From: Pseudoalteromonas shioyasakiensis
GTDB taxonomy: Bacteria > Pseudomonadota > Gammaproteobacteria > Enterobacterales > Alteromonadaceae
Direction of reading: 5' to 3'
Length of the DNA: 36,053 nt
Assembly: GCF_022398475.1 (NCBI RefSeq)
Contig: NZ_JAKEVM010000032.1
Location: forward strand, 1-36,053
The translations under genes and the position numbers were made by a program. This document shows, one piece after another, positions 20,495-30,553 of the stretch (position 1 is its first letter; every line of letters begins with the position of its first letter). The notes beneath the pieces were generated by a model. The model did not search any database, was not told the DNA's origin, and saw only the letters and a program-made list of their open reading frames with translations.

Positions 20495-21394
20495 GTGAAT
20501 AGTTCTTTTGAATCACCAGTACAAACAATTCATCACCCCTTATTAGCTGCACGTAAAATTCAGTTGAGCATCAAGCGAGATGATCTTATTCATCCGCAAA
20601 TTAGTGGCAACAAATGGCGTAAGCTAAAGTTTAACTTAGATGTTATGCAGCAACAGGGTAAATCTGAGCTACTCACTTTTGGTGGCGCGTTTTCAAATCA
20701 TATTCATGCCACGGCAACTGCAGGTAAACTATTTGGCTTTAAAACCCACGGTATTATTCGCGGCCCTGAGCTAGACGAAGCAAATCCAACACTCAACTAC
20801 GCAAAGCAATGCGGTATGAGCTTACACCCAGTAAATCGAATTACTTACCGCTTAAGGCACGACCAAACGTATTTAGCACAGTTACAAGCGCAGTTTCCGA
20901 ATGCCTACATATTGCCAGAAGGCGGCACTAACACAGCCGCACTTTTAGGCTGTAAAGAATTAGCGCAAAGCCTACCAAGCTCTGATGTGATTGTTTGCCC
21001 AACTGGTAGTGGCGGCACACTGGCAGGTTTAATCGAAGGTGCACCACAACACACAAAGCTGTTAGGTGTCGCAGTACTGAAGCAAGCGCACTACTTAATT
21101 GATGAGATAAAGCAGCTAAGTAATAAAGCAAATCAACAACAAAACTGGCAGCTGCTTTGCGACTTTCATGATGGTGGTTACGGAAAGTTTAGCGATGACT
21201 TGTGGCAATTTTGCCAAACCTTTAGTGAGCAACACGCAATCCCGCTTGAACCAATCTACAGCGGCAAAATGCTCTATGCCGTTTGGCAATTAATAGAGCA
21301 AGGTTACTTTAGTGAAGGAACGCATATCATTGCAGTTCATACTGGTGGGCTACAAGGGTTAGATGGCCTCAAGTACCGTGGCCTCATTAACTAA
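20495..21394 (+). CDS. PLP-dependent ACC deaminase / D-cysteine desulfhydrase family protein
   Basis: Fold-type II PLP enzyme of 299 aa. The SGNKWRKLKFNL motif (PLP lysine Lys40) matches the ACC deaminase/D-cysteine desulfhydrase family; GGAFSNHIHATATAGKLFG follows, and TGSGGTLAGL (about 170-180) is the phosphate-binding Gly-rich loop. By family, it would deaminate D-cysteine or a related small amino acid; which one cannot be told from sequence by eye. The start is GTG at 20495; an ATG 5 bases earlier is in another frame and stops at once. No clear Shine-Dalgarno sequence is visible. It converges on the csrD-like gene with stop codons overlapping in the same four bases. Confidence 0.85.
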   Translation: MNSSFESPVQTIHHPLLAARKIQLSIKRDDLIHPQISGNKWRKLKFNLDVMQQQGKSELLTFGGAFSNHIHATATAGKLFGFKTHGIIRGPELDEANPTLNYAKQCGMSLHPVNRITYRLRHDQTYLAQLQAQFPNAYILPEGGTNTAALLGCKELAQSLPSSDVIVCPTGSGGTLAGLIEGAPQHTKLLGVAVLKQAHYLIDEIKQLSNKANQQQNWQLLCDFHDGGYGKFSDDLWQFCQTFSEQHAIPLEPIYSGKMLYAVWQLIEQGYFSEGTHIIAVHTGGLQGLDGLKYRGLIN

Positions 21395-23133
21395 CTATAG
21401 GGCGTAATATCCGCCAGCTTTTGTAATGGCTCGGCAAAGTAAAAACCTTGAGCAGCAATGACACCTAGGTTTTTTAAGGTCGCAAGTTCGTTCTGTGTTT
21501 CTACTCCAACCGCATAAACAGGAAAGTTTAACTCAGTACCTTTAGTAATTATTTGCTTAACCATTTTTTGCTGTTGGGTGTTGGTGTCAATATTGTGGAT
21601 CAGCTCAAAAGCCAACTTAATACAGCATACGTTTTTGATGCCTTTATACGTTGCCAAGTGCTCTGCAGTACGCACATTATCAATAACAATGCCTGCAGAA
21701 AGTTTTTCTAAACATTCAAACTGTGCACTGAGCTTTTTATGCTGTTTTAAATAATCATCTTCGCTTAGTTCAAATTGCAGTTTATCTGCGCTATTAAACC
21801 CTTCCATTTGCTGTTTAAACCACAGCCAAAACTCGTCATTAAACCAGTTCATTGCGTGTAAGTTTATACTCACCGTTAATGAGCCCGTTTCGTTCAGCAG
21901 CATTTTCTTCACTTGAGAAATCACAGTTTGGTCCAATAACAAGACATCTTTTTTACTGCTCATGTGAGGAATAAAATGCCGAGCTGCAAGCAAGCCTAAA
22001 CTCTTGTGGCGAATACGGATCAACGCCTCATGCTGTAAAATATCACCTGTTTGTAAGTCGAACAAAGGCTGAAAAAACAACATGAAATGTTTTTTCTTTA
22101 TGTACTCAAATAGGTGTTCTTTACTATCAGCGAGCATGCTTGACTGCGTATGACCAAAGGGTAAGCGATGAATATGCTGCCAAGCGCTTTGTTTCGCCAG
22201 TGCTAATGCTGATTTAGTAAGCTGATAAACCACTGCCTGATCAGCCCCTGCGCGGTAATTACACACACCAATTTTTATATCAGCGCGAGATAAGTCACTA
22301 CGATAATTTAAACAAGCTTGATAAATAACCTGATGTAATCGCTTAGTGTATTTATCAACTTCGGTGGCAGGCACACTGTTTAGGGTCACAGCAATACCAC
22401 CCGATGGCAATAATTTAACAGAGCGATTTACAAGTTCACCAAACCCTTTTGCTATAACTAACTTAAAGTAATTATCAACGTCGAGGTTAGCAGGGAAAGG
22501 GTTCTTCCAAAAGAATAGCGCAAACAAATGGTTATAGTTTGTTGGTACACCATACAAAATATTTAAATCCTGATGACCTAAAGGTTTAGGTGGTGCAACT
22601 TTCTTGGCTGTAACCTGGGTGTTTAATTGTTCAAATGGTTTGCTCAGCGGTTTTTCTGCTATTGCTAATTGCTTGAACATTTTTTTCCACCAGCGGAAAC
22701 CCCAGTACCCAGTGCCAAGCAATATTAAATTTAGGAAAATAAATAAGTGACTTTCGACCAACCAAGAAGGCCAATGAAATAAACGTAAGTTAACCGTTTT
22801 ATAGCTAAACACCTCTTGCTCTAAGTCGATAAAGTTTGCAAAGTTATGTGGTACATCACTGGCACTCATTGCAAAACCTTGGCTTTTAACTAAGGTAGCA
22901 ATAATATCTTGCGAGGCAATCGGGTCGAGGTTTAACTCATACACTTGCTTGGCAAGCTCAGTACCGGTGCGATGAACTTTGTCGTGCAACACATCACTTA
23001 AGAAAATATTAAAAACAACTAATAGCAAAAAAGCGGCCGCCACATAGATGGCCACCGGTTGCTTTATTTGTGAAGCTAAGTCTCGTTTCATTTCACAGGT
23101 TAGTTGCTTAAACATATACAAAGTGTTGTTCAA
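21391..23133 (-). CDS. csrD: CsrD-like membrane protein with degenerate GGDEF and EAL domains
   Basis: Two membrane helices (about residues 27-45 and 128-145) flank a roughly 80-residue periplasmic region. A GGDEF-like domain (about 190-325) has no GGDEF motif (LPSGGIAVTL stands in its place). A C-terminal EAL domain (about 340-575) keeps EAL (369-371) and Asn424 but has IDNVRTA for the catalytic DDFGTG and IKLAF for KID, so c-di-GMP hydrolysis is unlikely. E. coli CsrD has the same layout and degeneracy and drives decay of CsrB/CsrC RNAs with RNase E; E. coli csrD also adjoins mreB. The symbol rests on layout and synteny. Starts: TTG 23133 (AGGG upstream), ATG 23115 or ATG 23091; not decidable here. 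Ends tail-to-tail with the PLP enzyme gene. Confidence 0.75.
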   Translation of the reverse strand: MNNTLYMFKQLTCEMKRDLASQIKQPVAIYVAAAFLLLVVFNIFLSDVLHDKVHRTGTELAKQVYELNLDPIASQDIIATLVKSQGFAMSASDVPHNFANFIDLEQEVFSYKTVNLRLFHWPSWLVESHLFIFLNLILLGTGYWGFRWWKKMFKQLAIAEKPLSKPFEQLNTQVTAKKVAPPKPLGHQDLNILYGVPTNYNHLFALFFWKNPFPANLDVDNYFKLVIAKGFGELVNRSVKLLPSGGIAVTLNSVPATEVDKYTKRLHQVIYQACLNYRSDLSRADIKIGVCNYRAGADQAVVYQLTKSALALAKQSAWQHIHRLPFGHTQSSMLADSKEHLFEYIKKKHFMLFFQPLFDLQTGDILQHEALIRIRHKSLGLLAARHFIPHMSSKKDVLLLDQTVISQVKKMLLNETGSLTVSINLHAMNWFNDEFWLWFKQQMEGFNSADKLQFELSEDDYLKQHKKLSAQFECLEKLSAGIVIDNVRTAEHLATYKGIKNVCCIKLAFELIHNIDTNTQQQKMVKQIITKGTELNFPVYAVGVETQNELATLKNLGVIAAQGFYFAEPLQKLADITPYS

Positions 23134-23331
23134 GAACCCTATAAATACAAGGCTGCAGGGCGATTTAAAGCAATATCAGAAATATCCTAGAACCAGCGCT
23201 GTCAAAAGTTTTGTAATTTTAAACACCTAGCAAAAACAGTTAATGAGAATTATTTTGTAACTGGCAAACTGCTACTTAAAGAGTAGTAAGAAAGTTTGCA
23301 GTGCTAAAGTTTCTCAAAATCAACGCAGTTA

Positions 23332-25311
23332 CTAATCAACTTTAAACACATTTAGGGCATCGGATGTTTTTTGCTGTGCATTTTCTAAATCTGTAATTAA
23401 CTTCTCAAGTAACGCTAACTCGTTTTGAACATCATGCATGTTTGAAGTGATATTTTCGCTTGCTTTGCTCGCTTCTTCAGCAAGCTGACTTTGCGATTCA
23501 ATTGCATCGGATACCGTATTTGTTTGGCTACTCACATCAGCAATATTCGCTGTTAACGTATCTATATTCGATAACGCTTGTTCACTATTATCACTGACCA
23601 TTTGCGTTGAGTCAGAGGTATTTTCCATATACACCTGCAACTGCTGAACCTGCTGTTTTATATCATCAAGTACTGAAGATATTTCAGATGTAGAGTCTTG
23701 GCTACGTGTAGCTAAACCACGAACCTCATCGGCTACAACAGCAAAGCCACGGCCTTGCTCCCCTGCCCGAGCAGCTTCTATTGCCGCATTCAATGCAAGT
23801 AAATTAGTTTGCTCTGCAATGCTCGAAATCGTATCGAGTACAGATTGAATACTGCTTGTTTTAGCACTTAGGGCATCTGATTGTTCATGGGCTTGCTGTA
23901 TTAACTCTGACAACGAGCTAATACTTGCTTTATTCCTACCAATAATTTGTTTAGTACTTGCAGATAGATCATTCGCCTTTATGGTGTTTTTTGAGCTTTC
24001 TTCTGCAGATACTGCTATTTGCTCTATCTGGCTATATAGCCTAGTGAAGTTGTCATGCAATGTTGCGGTCGTTGAATTAATATTTTCAACACGCTCAGAT
24101 AGCTCTTTAGCAAATGTGATTAATGACCGAACACTGGATTCACTGGTGTTATTAGCTTGCTGAACTTGCCTAATTAAATCGGTAAGCGCATCGACGAGCT
24201 CATCAACGCTTCTGGAGATTGCACCAATTTCATCACTCGAATTATCGTTAATTCTCACCGCTAAATCATGGCTGGTAGCGATAGTGCTAATCACATCTCT
24301 AACCCTAGTTACTTTTCTCGCCAGCGACTTAATAACGAATAACCCAAAAGCAAAGAACAAACCTATAAGAATAATGGCAAAGCCACTCGTGACATAAACA
24401 GTAGTATTTGCACTACTACGACTTTGCTCAATCAGCGACTCTAAAGCTTGCTGCTTATTTAGAATATGCTTACGGACCTTACCTATTAACTCAGTGGACT
24501 GAGCAAACCAATCTGCTGGTGTTGGATAGCTTAAAGATAGCTCACCACTTTCTTGATTAAGCTTTTCAACAATGCTTTTTACATCTTGATAAGTTTGTGA
24601 GTTGGTCAATTCTGCTAGCCATTTTTTATCAGCATCACCTGTAAGTGTTAAAGAAAGCAAAAACAAGGTCTCTTCAATATTGTGAAAATAGCTACTGACT
24701 AAGACTTGATTACTCTCAGAAATCGATTTTGAAGATAAGACACCATTCACTTTACCTCGCACTTGCCCAAGCCTTTCCTTCAATAAAGACATTTCGACTA
24801 TTGCAAGACCAGAAGCGATTGCCTCACTTTGCTTGACCTGTGAGACTCGCCTGTTGGCAACATCGAGCATAAACTTGTTTGAATCAGAATAGACCACAAA
24901 CGCTTGTTTACCTTGCTTCTTGTCGACACTTTCTCTCAGCTCAGTGATTTTCTTATGTTTTGCTAATACCGCATTGAATAGTGTTGATGAAACCTTATGC
25001 TGCTGAGTGTAACGGGCAAATTTATCAAATTCTTTGTCGACCACTACACGCTGCTGTGCAACACGCTCTTTATTTTGACTATAGCCAGAGCCAATTAGGC
25101 CCGCAGTTAAGCCTCGTTCAACAGCCGTTTCGTGAGCTATCTCATCAATCATTAAAGCTTCACGTATATATACGGCATCTTTCTCAACTGTGCTTTTTCT
25201 AACAAGCGACTCATTGATCACAGTATAAGACGCTGCAAACATCACAACCAAAGCAAAAGCGATAACCGCTGCAAGCGCCTGTTGAAAACTTATCTTCCTT
25301 AAAAGTTGCAT
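23332..25311 (-). CDS. Methyl-accepting chemotaxis protein with NIT-like sensor domain
   Basis: Chemoreceptor of 659 aa. TM1 at about residues 12-34, a periplasmic helical region (about 40-295), TM2 at about 303-327, HAMP at about 329-385, then the cytoplasmic signalling coiled coil whose tip (about 490-530) carries the nearly invariant [19 protein letters not shown] and FAVVADEVR. The periplasmic part has [17 protein letters not shown] and a second [15 protein letters not shown], the paired pattern of nitrate/nitrite-sensing NIT domains; the ligand itself is not provable by eye. No CheR-docking NWETF-type pentapeptide is at the C-terminus. It sits between ssb and the csrD-like gene. Immediately downstream is an imperfect hairpin (23264-23299) without a good T run. 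Confidence 0.93.
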   Translation of the reverse strand: MQLLRKISFQQALAAVIAFALVVMFAASYTVINESLVRKSTVEKDAVYIREALMIDEIAHETAVERGLTAGLIGSGYSQNKERVAQQRVVVDKEFDKFARYTQQHKVSSTLFNAVLAKHKKITELRESVDKKQGKQAFVVYSDSNKFMLDVANRRVSQVKQSEAIASGLAIVEMSLLKERLGQVRGKVNGVLSSKSISESNQVLVSSYFHNIEETLFLLSLTLTGDADKKWLAELTNSQTYQDVKSIVEKLNQESGELSLSYPTPADWFAQSTELIGKVRKHILNKQQALESLIEQSRSSANTTVYVTSGFAIILIGLFFAFGLFVIKSLARKVTRVRDVISTIATSHDLAVRINDNSSDEIGAISRSVDELVDALTDLIRQVQQANNTSESSVRSLITFAKELSERVENINSTTATLHDNFTRLYSQIEQIAVSAEESSKNTIKANDLSASTKQIIGRNKASISSLSELIQQAHEQSDALSAKTSSIQSVLDTISSIAEQTNLLALNAAIEAARAGEQGRGFAVVADEVRGLATRSQDSTSEISSVLDDIKQQVQQLQVYMENTSDSTQMVSDNSEQALSNIDTLTANIADVSSQTNTVSDAIESQSQLAEEASKASENITSNMHDVQNELALLEKLITDLENAQQKTSDALNVFKVD

Positions 25312-25426
25312 AGTTAATAATAAAGTTGTGGAATTAAGGTTCTATAAACTTAGACCAGGTTTTGAATATAGCCAATTCGGCTAACCAACTTGCTTTTAGA
25401 TTAAGCATTAACTTTCGCACATAAAA

Positions 25427-25448
25427 AAGCCCCGCTAATGCAGGGCTT
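25427..25448 (-). terminator. Rho-independent terminator of ssb
   Basis: AAGCCC (25427-25432) pairs with GGGCTT (25443-25448), and GC with GC inside it, around a TAAT loop with one C/A mismatch. On the minus strand it runs into TTTT from the A run 25423-25428. It lies 33 bases beyond the ssb stop. Confidence 0.88.
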
Positions 25449-25480
25449 CTTAAAAACTAATTACACAGTTTTGTCTTTGT

Positions 25481-26170
25481 CTAGAACGGGATATCGTCAT
25501 CAAAGTCGATTGGTGGTTCCATTGGGTTTGATGCGCCGCCTTGTGGTGCATTTTGTGGCTTAGGAGCAAAACCGCCTTGTTGAGGTGCGCTGCTTTGCTG
25601 CTGACCATAACCGCCACCATATTGGTTATTGCTTTGTTGTTGTGGTGCAGATTGCTGTTGTGGACGCTGTTGCTGCTGTGCTGGCGCAGACTGTTGCTGT
25701 GGAGCATAGCTATTATTGCTTTGTGATTGCTGTGCACCACCGCCGTAACCGCCACCTTGTTGTTGACCACCTTGGTAACCGCCTTGTGATTGACCACCTT
25801 GATAGCCTCCACCTTGCTGTTCACCACGACCGCCTAACATTTGCATTTGACCGCCCATGTCTACCACGATTTCTGTAGTGTACTTTTCTTGGCCTGATTG
25901 GTCAGTCCATTTACGCGTTTGTAAACGACCTTCAATGTACACTTGTGAACCTTTACGAAGGTACTCACCAGCAACTTCTGCTAGTTTGCCAAATAACACG
26001 ACACGGTGCCATTCAGTACGCTCTTGCATTTGCCCTGTGTTTTTATCTTTCCAGCTATCTGTCGTAGCAATGCTGATATTCGCTACGCCATTGCCATTAG
26101 GCATATAACGTACTTCTGGATCTTGGCCTAAATTACCAACCAAGATAACTTTGTTCACACCGCGTGCCAT
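25481..26170 (-). CDS. ssb: Single-stranded DNA-binding protein
   Basis: Essential SSB that coats ssDNA in replication, recombination and repair. The OB fold is residues 1-110 ([52 protein letters not shown]). A long low-complexity Gln/Gly-rich linker (about 113-210) follows, and the acidic tip DFDDDIPF at the C-terminus is the docking site for SSB-interacting proteins. At 229 aa it is longer than E. coli SSB (178 aa) because of the linker. The start lies 20 nt after the MFS gene stop, on the same strand, so co-transcription is likely. A frame opposite the linker is open only because of low complexity. Confidence 0.98.
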   Translation of the reverse strand: MARGVNKVILVGNLGQDPEVRYMPNGNGVANISIATTDSWKDKNTGQMQERTEWHRVVLFGKLAEVAGEYLRKGSQVYIEGRLQTRKWTDQSGQEKYTTEIVVDMGGQMQMLGGRGEQQGGGYQGGQSQGGYQGGQQQGGGYGGGAQQSQSNNSYAPQQQSAPAQQQQRPQQQSAPQQQSNNQYGGGYGQQQSSAPQQGGFAPKPQNAPQGGASNPMEPPIDFDDDIPF

Positions 26171-26190
26171 GGAACTTCTCCTATAAAACG

Positions 26191-27558
26191 TTAGATTAAA
26201 CCAGCCACTTTGCGTGCTTGGTCTAGGTCAAATTCTTTATCATTAATCTTTAAATAGCTGCGATTTTCATCACAGACAACCGTTGCTTCAATTACGCCCG
26301 GTAAAGCAACAAGACGAGAAGCAAGCGCTTGTGCCTGCTGCTCTGAACTTAATTCAGTCATTAAGCTAATTATTTTACTTCTTGGTGGGACTTGCATATT
26401 CCAAGCAAGGATAAGCCATATTACCCCAACAAGTGCCGCCGCCGCAAACACTGCTTGCGCACTTAATGCTTGAGCAACGTAACCCCCTAATAAACCACCT
26501 AAAAAGGCACCAAAAAACTGCGTAGATGAAAATACTCCCATCGCAGAACCTTTCTGGTTTGCAGGGGCAATACGCGAAACAAGTGCAGGCATGGTTGCTT
26601 CTAAAAAGTTAAAAGCAATAAAGTAAACCAACATACAAATACCGATGCCAATCACCGAATCAACCCATAACGACATCGCTAGCATACTTAAAACAAGCAG
26701 CGCGATTGAGCCAATAAAGGCTTGTTTTTCTTTTTCTTTACGGATCGCCACAATCATCATTGGTGCCATCAAGAAAAACGCTAAAAACAGTACAGGTATA
26801 TATAAATACCAATGGTGGTCTGCAACTAAGCCATCTTTTATAAGCTGGCCTGGTAAGGCTACAAATACGGTAGTTAATGTAAGATGAAGCAGCATCACAC
26901 CAAAATCAAGGCGTGCTAATTGTGGATGTTTAATTAGTTGCTTAATATCATCAAGGGTAGCAAGTGTGTCACCTTTTGGCGCCTTATTGACAGCATTTGG
27001 CACCAAAAACAACACTATTAAAATACCTAAAATGGCCAGTCCTGCGGTAAGCCAAAATACCCCAGCAACCCCCCATGATGCAGCAACAATTGGCCCTAGT
27101 AGCATAGCAACGGCAAAGCTCATACCAATACACATACCAATAACGGCCATAACTTTCGGACGTTGTTCATCACGGCTTAAATCAGAAGCAAGCGCCAATA
27201 AAGCACTGGCAATCGCCCCCATGCCTTGTAGTGCACGCCCAAGCGTAACCATTTGCACAGACTCAGCGGTTGCAGCAATAACAGAACCAAGTGCAAACAC
27301 ACAAAGGCCACCAATAATCACTTTTTTACGACCAATTTTATCAGACAACCAACCCATAGGGATTTGCAGTACGGCTTGCGTTAAACCATAAGCACCAATA
27401 GCAAAGCCAATCCAAAGCGGCGAAAACCCTTCTAATTGCTGACCATAAATCGCCAATACTGGCATCAGCATAAATAGGCCAAGCATACGGAATGCAAAGA
27501 CGCTCGCCAACGAAACGGCTGCGCGTTTTTCTCGAGAGTTGAGTGAAGATGCTGTCAT
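26191..27558 (-). CDS. YajR-like MFS transporter with C-terminal ferredoxin-like domain
   Basis: Twelve-helix major facilitator superfamily protein (455 aa) with the conserved loop motif [13 protein letters not shown] at about residues 69-81. After the last helix a soluble domain of about 60 residues (about 395-455, [25 protein letters not shown]) resembles the YAM domain of E. coli YajR (454 aa). The substrate of YajR-type carriers is not established; drug/proton antiport is the usual annotation. It is divergent from uvrA across 162 bp and lies 20 nt upstream of ssb on the same strand, so ssb probably depends partly on its promoter. Confidence 0.88.
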   Translation of the reverse strand: MTASSLNSREKRAAVSLASVFAFRMLGLFMLMPVLAIYGQQLEGFSPLWIGFAIGAYGLTQAVLQIPMGWLSDKIGRKKVIIGGLCVFALGSVIAATAESVQMVTLGRALQGMGAIASALLALASDLSRDEQRPKVMAVIGMCIGMSFAVAMLLGPIVAASWGVAGVFWLTAGLAILGILIVLFLVPNAVNKAPKGDTLATLDDIKQLIKHPQLARLDFGVMLLHLTLTTVFVALPGQLIKDGLVADHHWYLYIPVLFLAFFLMAPMMIVAIRKEKEKQAFIGSIALLVLSMLAMSLWVDSVIGIGICMLVYFIAFNFLEATMPALVSRIAPANQKGSAMGVFSSTQFFGAFLGGLLGGYVAQALSAQAVFAAAALVGVIWLILAWNMQVPPRSKIISLMTELSSEQQAQALASRLVALPGVIEATVVCDENRSYLKINDKEFDLDQARKVAGLI

Positions 27559-27684
27559 GAATTACTGATCTTGCTGTCTATTAAAATTTGAGCGTGGATT
27601 CTACCACAAGCGAAAACTAAATAATCACCTGTAAGTGATGATTTTTTCTTTGATCAAGGATTAATCTTATCGCGTATTATGAGA

Positions 27685-27704
27685 TACTGAAAAAATAATT
27701 AGGT
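27685..27704 (+). promoter_or_regulatory. Possible LexA (SOS) box upstream of uvrA
   Basis: The 20-bp site reads TACTG-N10-TAGGT. Half-site spacing fits the gammaproteobacterial LexA box (CTG-N10-CAG), with one core change (CAG to TAG). As I recall it, the E. coli uvrA box is TACTG-N10-CAGGT, nearly the same. It ends 16 bases before the uvrA ATG. A possible promoter (TTGATC 27650-27655, TATTAT 27675-27680, 19-nt spacer) would start transcription at about this site, as expected for repression. The mismatch keeps confidence modest. Confidence 0.4.
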
Positions 27705-27720
27705 AATAAAACGAGATAGC

Positions 27721-30540
27721 ATGGAAAACATTGAAGTCCGAGGCGCCCGTACGCACAATTTAAAAGACATCAGCCTAACCATTCCCCGTGATAAGCTGAT
27801 AGTTATCACTGGCCTATCTGGTTCAGGGAAATCGTCTTTAGCGTTTGATACTTTGTATGCAGAAGGGCAACGTCGTTATGTTGAATCACTGTCAGCGTAT
27901 GCAAGACAGTTCTTATCGCTAATGGAAAAACCCGATGTTGATCACATCGAAGGTTTATCGCCAGCTATCTCTATCGAACAGAAATCAACGTCACATAACC
28001 CGCGTTCAACGGTCGGTACTATTACCGAGATTTACGATTACCTTCGTTTATTATTTGCCCGTGTAGGTGAGCCTCGCTGCCCCACTCACGACTTGCCACT
28101 TGCCGCACAAACTATCAGCCAAATGGTCGATACGGTTTTAGCCTTACCAGAAGGTAGCAAGCTAATGCTATTAGCACCGGTGGTAAAAGACCGTAAAGGT
28201 GAGCACGTTAAACTGCTTGAGCAACTCGCAAGCCAAGGTTTTATTCGCGCCCGTATCGATGGCGAAGTAAGTGACTTATCAGATCCACCAACTCTTGAGC
28301 TTCATAAAAAGCATACTATCGAGGTCGTGGTTGACCGCTTTAAAGTAAAAGATGGCCAACAACAGCGCTTAGCTGAATCATTCGAAACGGCCCTTGAGCT
28401 ATCAGGTGGTATTGCTCATGTAGCGGCAATGGACGACTCACTCAGCGAAGACATGCTGTTTTCTGCTAATTTTGCCTGCCCTACTTGTGGTTATGCCATG
28501 AGTGAACTTGAGCCACGTTTATTCTCGTTTAACAACCCGGCGGGTGCGTGTCAAAGCTGTGATGGTTTAGGTGTGCGTCAGTATTTTGATCCAAACCGTG
28601 TTGTGCAAAACCCTGAACTAAGCTTATCGGGTGGTGCAATTAAAGGCTGGGACAAACGCAGCTTTTATTACTTCCAAATGCTGCAAGCTGTCGCAGAGCA
28701 TTATCAGTTTGACCTAGAAGTGCCTTTCCAAGAACTTAGTAAAGATGCGCAAAAGGTGATTCTTGAAGGTTCTGGCAAAACTAAAATTGCCTTTAACTAT
28801 CGTAACGACCGTGGCGATTTAATTACGCGTAACCATGAGTTTGAAGGCGTTTTAAATAATATGAATCGCCGCTACCGTGAAACCGAGTCAAACTCAGTTC
28901 GCGAAGAGCTTGCTAAATACCAAACAAGCCAAGCGTGTCCGAGCTGTCATGGCTCGCGACTTCGTGAAGAAGCTCGCCACGTATTTATTGGCCAAACAAA
29001 CCTGCCAGCTATCACCACAATGAGTATTGGTGAAAGCATGGCATTTTTTGATGGTTTGAATCTCACCGGTCAGCGCGCCCAAATTGCCGAAAAAATCCTT
29101 AAAGAAATTCGCGACCGTTTATCTTTCTTAATTAATGTAGGCCTTAATTATTTATCACTTGAGCGAAGTGCCGACACTCTGTCAGGTGGTGAAGCGCAGC
29201 GTATTCGTTTAGCAAGTCAGATTGGTGCAGGTCTTGTTGGTGTTATGTACGTATTGGATGAACCATCAATTGGTTTGCACCAACGCGATAACGACCGCCT
29301 ACTAAAAACCCTTATTCACTTACGCGATTTAGGCAACACCGTCATTGTGGTTGAGCATGACGAAGATGCTATTCGCGCTGCAGACCATATTATCGATATC
29401 GGCCCAGGTGCCGGTGTTCATGGCGGCCATGTTATTGCACAAGGTACCCATGACGATATTCTAGCCAGTAAAGATTCAATCACAGGTCAGTACCTCTCTG
29501 GCGAAAAGAAAATTGAAGTACCAGAGTCTCGTCATCAAACTACCGACAAATGGCTTGAGTTATTTGGTGCCACAGGTAACAACTTAAAGAACGTTGATTT
29601 ACGTATTCCATTTGGCTTAATGACCTGTATCACAGGTGTATCAGGCTCAGGTAAATCAACGCTTATCAACGACACTTTATTTAAGCTGGCTCATACCGAG
29701 TTAAATGGCGCAACGACCGCTGAAGCGGCTCCGTACAAGTCAATCAAGGGCCTAGATCATTTTGACAAAGTGATTGATATTGACCAAAGCCCGATTGGCC
29801 GTACTCCACGTTCAAACCCTGCCACTTATACCGGTATTTTTACCGGTATTCGAGAGCTATTTGCGGGTACTCAAGAAGCCCGTTCACGTGGCTATAAGGT
29901 CGGTCGCTTTAGCTTTAACGTTAAAGGTGGTCGTTGTGAGGCTTGCCAAGGTGATGGCGTGATCAAGGTAGAAATGCACTTTTTACCTGATGTATATGTA
30001 CCTTGTGATGTATGTAAAGGTCAGCGCTACAACCGTGAAACCCTCGAAGTACAGTACAAAGGTAAAAACATTCACCAAGTACTCGAAATGACCGTAGAAG
30101 ATGCCCGTGACTATTTTGATAAAATTCCGGCTATTGCACGTAAACTGCAAACCTTAATGGATGTAGGCTTGTCGTATATTCGCTTAGGTCAAGCTGCTAC
30201 TACCCTCTCCGGTGGTGAAGCGCAGCGTGTGAAACTGGCTCGTGAACTTTCAAAACGCGATACCGGTAAAACCTTATATATCCTTGATGAACCAACTACG
30301 GGTTTACACTTTGCTGATATTCAGCAATTATTAGTAGTACTTCACCGCTTACGCGATCACGGTAATACCATTGTTGTTATTGAGCATAACCTTGATGTGA
30401 TCAAAACCGCAGACTGGATTGTCGACTTAGGCCCAGAAGGTGGCTCTGGCGGTGGTGAAATTTTAATTTCTGGTACACCTGAAGACGTTGCCGAGTGTGA
30501 GCGTTCACACACAGGAAGGTACTTAAAACCACTACTATAA
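27721..30540 (+). CDS. uvrA: Excinuclease ABC subunit A
   Basis: Damage-recognition ATPase of nucleotide excision repair; a UvrA dimer loads UvrB on lesions. It has two ABC modules: Walker [10 protein letters not shown] (about 32-40) and GVSGSGKST (about 639-647), and two LSGGEAQR signatures. Zinc modules are visible at CPTCGY/CQSCDG, CPSCHG, and [18 protein letters not shown]. At 939 aa it is full length (E. coli 940). It begins with [17 protein letters not shown], the family start, and has GAGA upstream. A LexA-like box precedes it. A membrane protein gene follows after 13 nt and is probably co-transcribed. Confidence 0.98.
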   Translation: MENIEVRGARTHNLKDISLTIPRDKLIVITGLSGSGKSSLAFDTLYAEGQRRYVESLSAYARQFLSLMEKPDVDHIEGLSPAISIEQKSTSHNPRSTVGTITEIYDYLRLLFARVGEPRCPTHDLPLAAQTISQMVDTVLALPEGSKLMLLAPVVKDRKGEHVKLLEQLASQGFIRARIDGEVSDLSDPPTLELHKKHTIEVVVDRFKVKDGQQQRLAESFETALELSGGIAHVAAMDDSLSEDMLFSANFACPTCGYAMSELEPRLFSFNNPAGACQSCDGLGVRQYFDPNRVVQNPELSLSGGAIKGWDKRSFYYFQMLQAVAEHYQFDLEVPFQELSKDAQKVILEGSGKTKIAFNYRNDRGDLITRNHEFEGVLNNMNRRYRETESNSVREELAKYQTSQACPSCHGSRLREEARHVFIGQTNLPAITTMSIGESMAFFDGLNLTGQRAQIAEKILKEIRDRLSFLINVGLNYLSLERSADTLSGGEAQRIRLASQIGAGLVGVMYVLDEPSIGLHQRDNDRLLKTLIHLRDLGNTVIVVEHDEDAIRAADHIIDIGPGAGVHGGHVIAQGTHDDILASKDSITGQYLSGEKKIEVPESRHQTTDKWLELFGATGNNLKNVDLRIPFGLMTCITGVSGSGKSTLINDTLFKLAHTELNGATTAEAAPYKSIKGLDHFDKVIDIDQSPIGRTPRSNPATYTGIFTGIRELFAGTQEARSRGYKVGRFSFNVKGGRCEACQGDGVIKVEMHFLPDVYVPCDVCKGQRYNRETLEVQYKGKNIHQVLEMTVEDARDYFDKIPAIARKLQTLMDVGLSYIRLGQAATTLSGGEAQRVKLARELSKRDTGKTLYILDEPTTGLHFADIQQLLVVLHRLRDHGNTIVVIEHNLDVIKTADWIVDLGPEGGSGGGEILISGTPEDVAECERSHTGRYLKPLL

Positions 30541-30553
30541 AAAAGGATATTGC

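Noticed and set aside
23264..23299. Terminator after the chemoreceptor gene
   Set aside because: GCAAACT/AGTTTGC plus CTACT/AGTAG can form a hairpin, but it has an internal asymmetric bulge and no T run on the minus strand, so I do not call it.
25450..25827. 125-aa frame on the minus strand overlapping ssb
   Set aside because: It is an alternative reading of the low-complexity Gln/Gly linker of ssb, rich in Asn, Val and His, with no ribosome binding site or family resemblance.
27624..27646. Hairpin ATCAC-CTGTAA-GTGAT followed by a T run upstream of uvrA
   Set aside because: The stem has only 5 bp and it lies upstream of the presumed uvrA promoter, with no gene ending before it on the plus strand.
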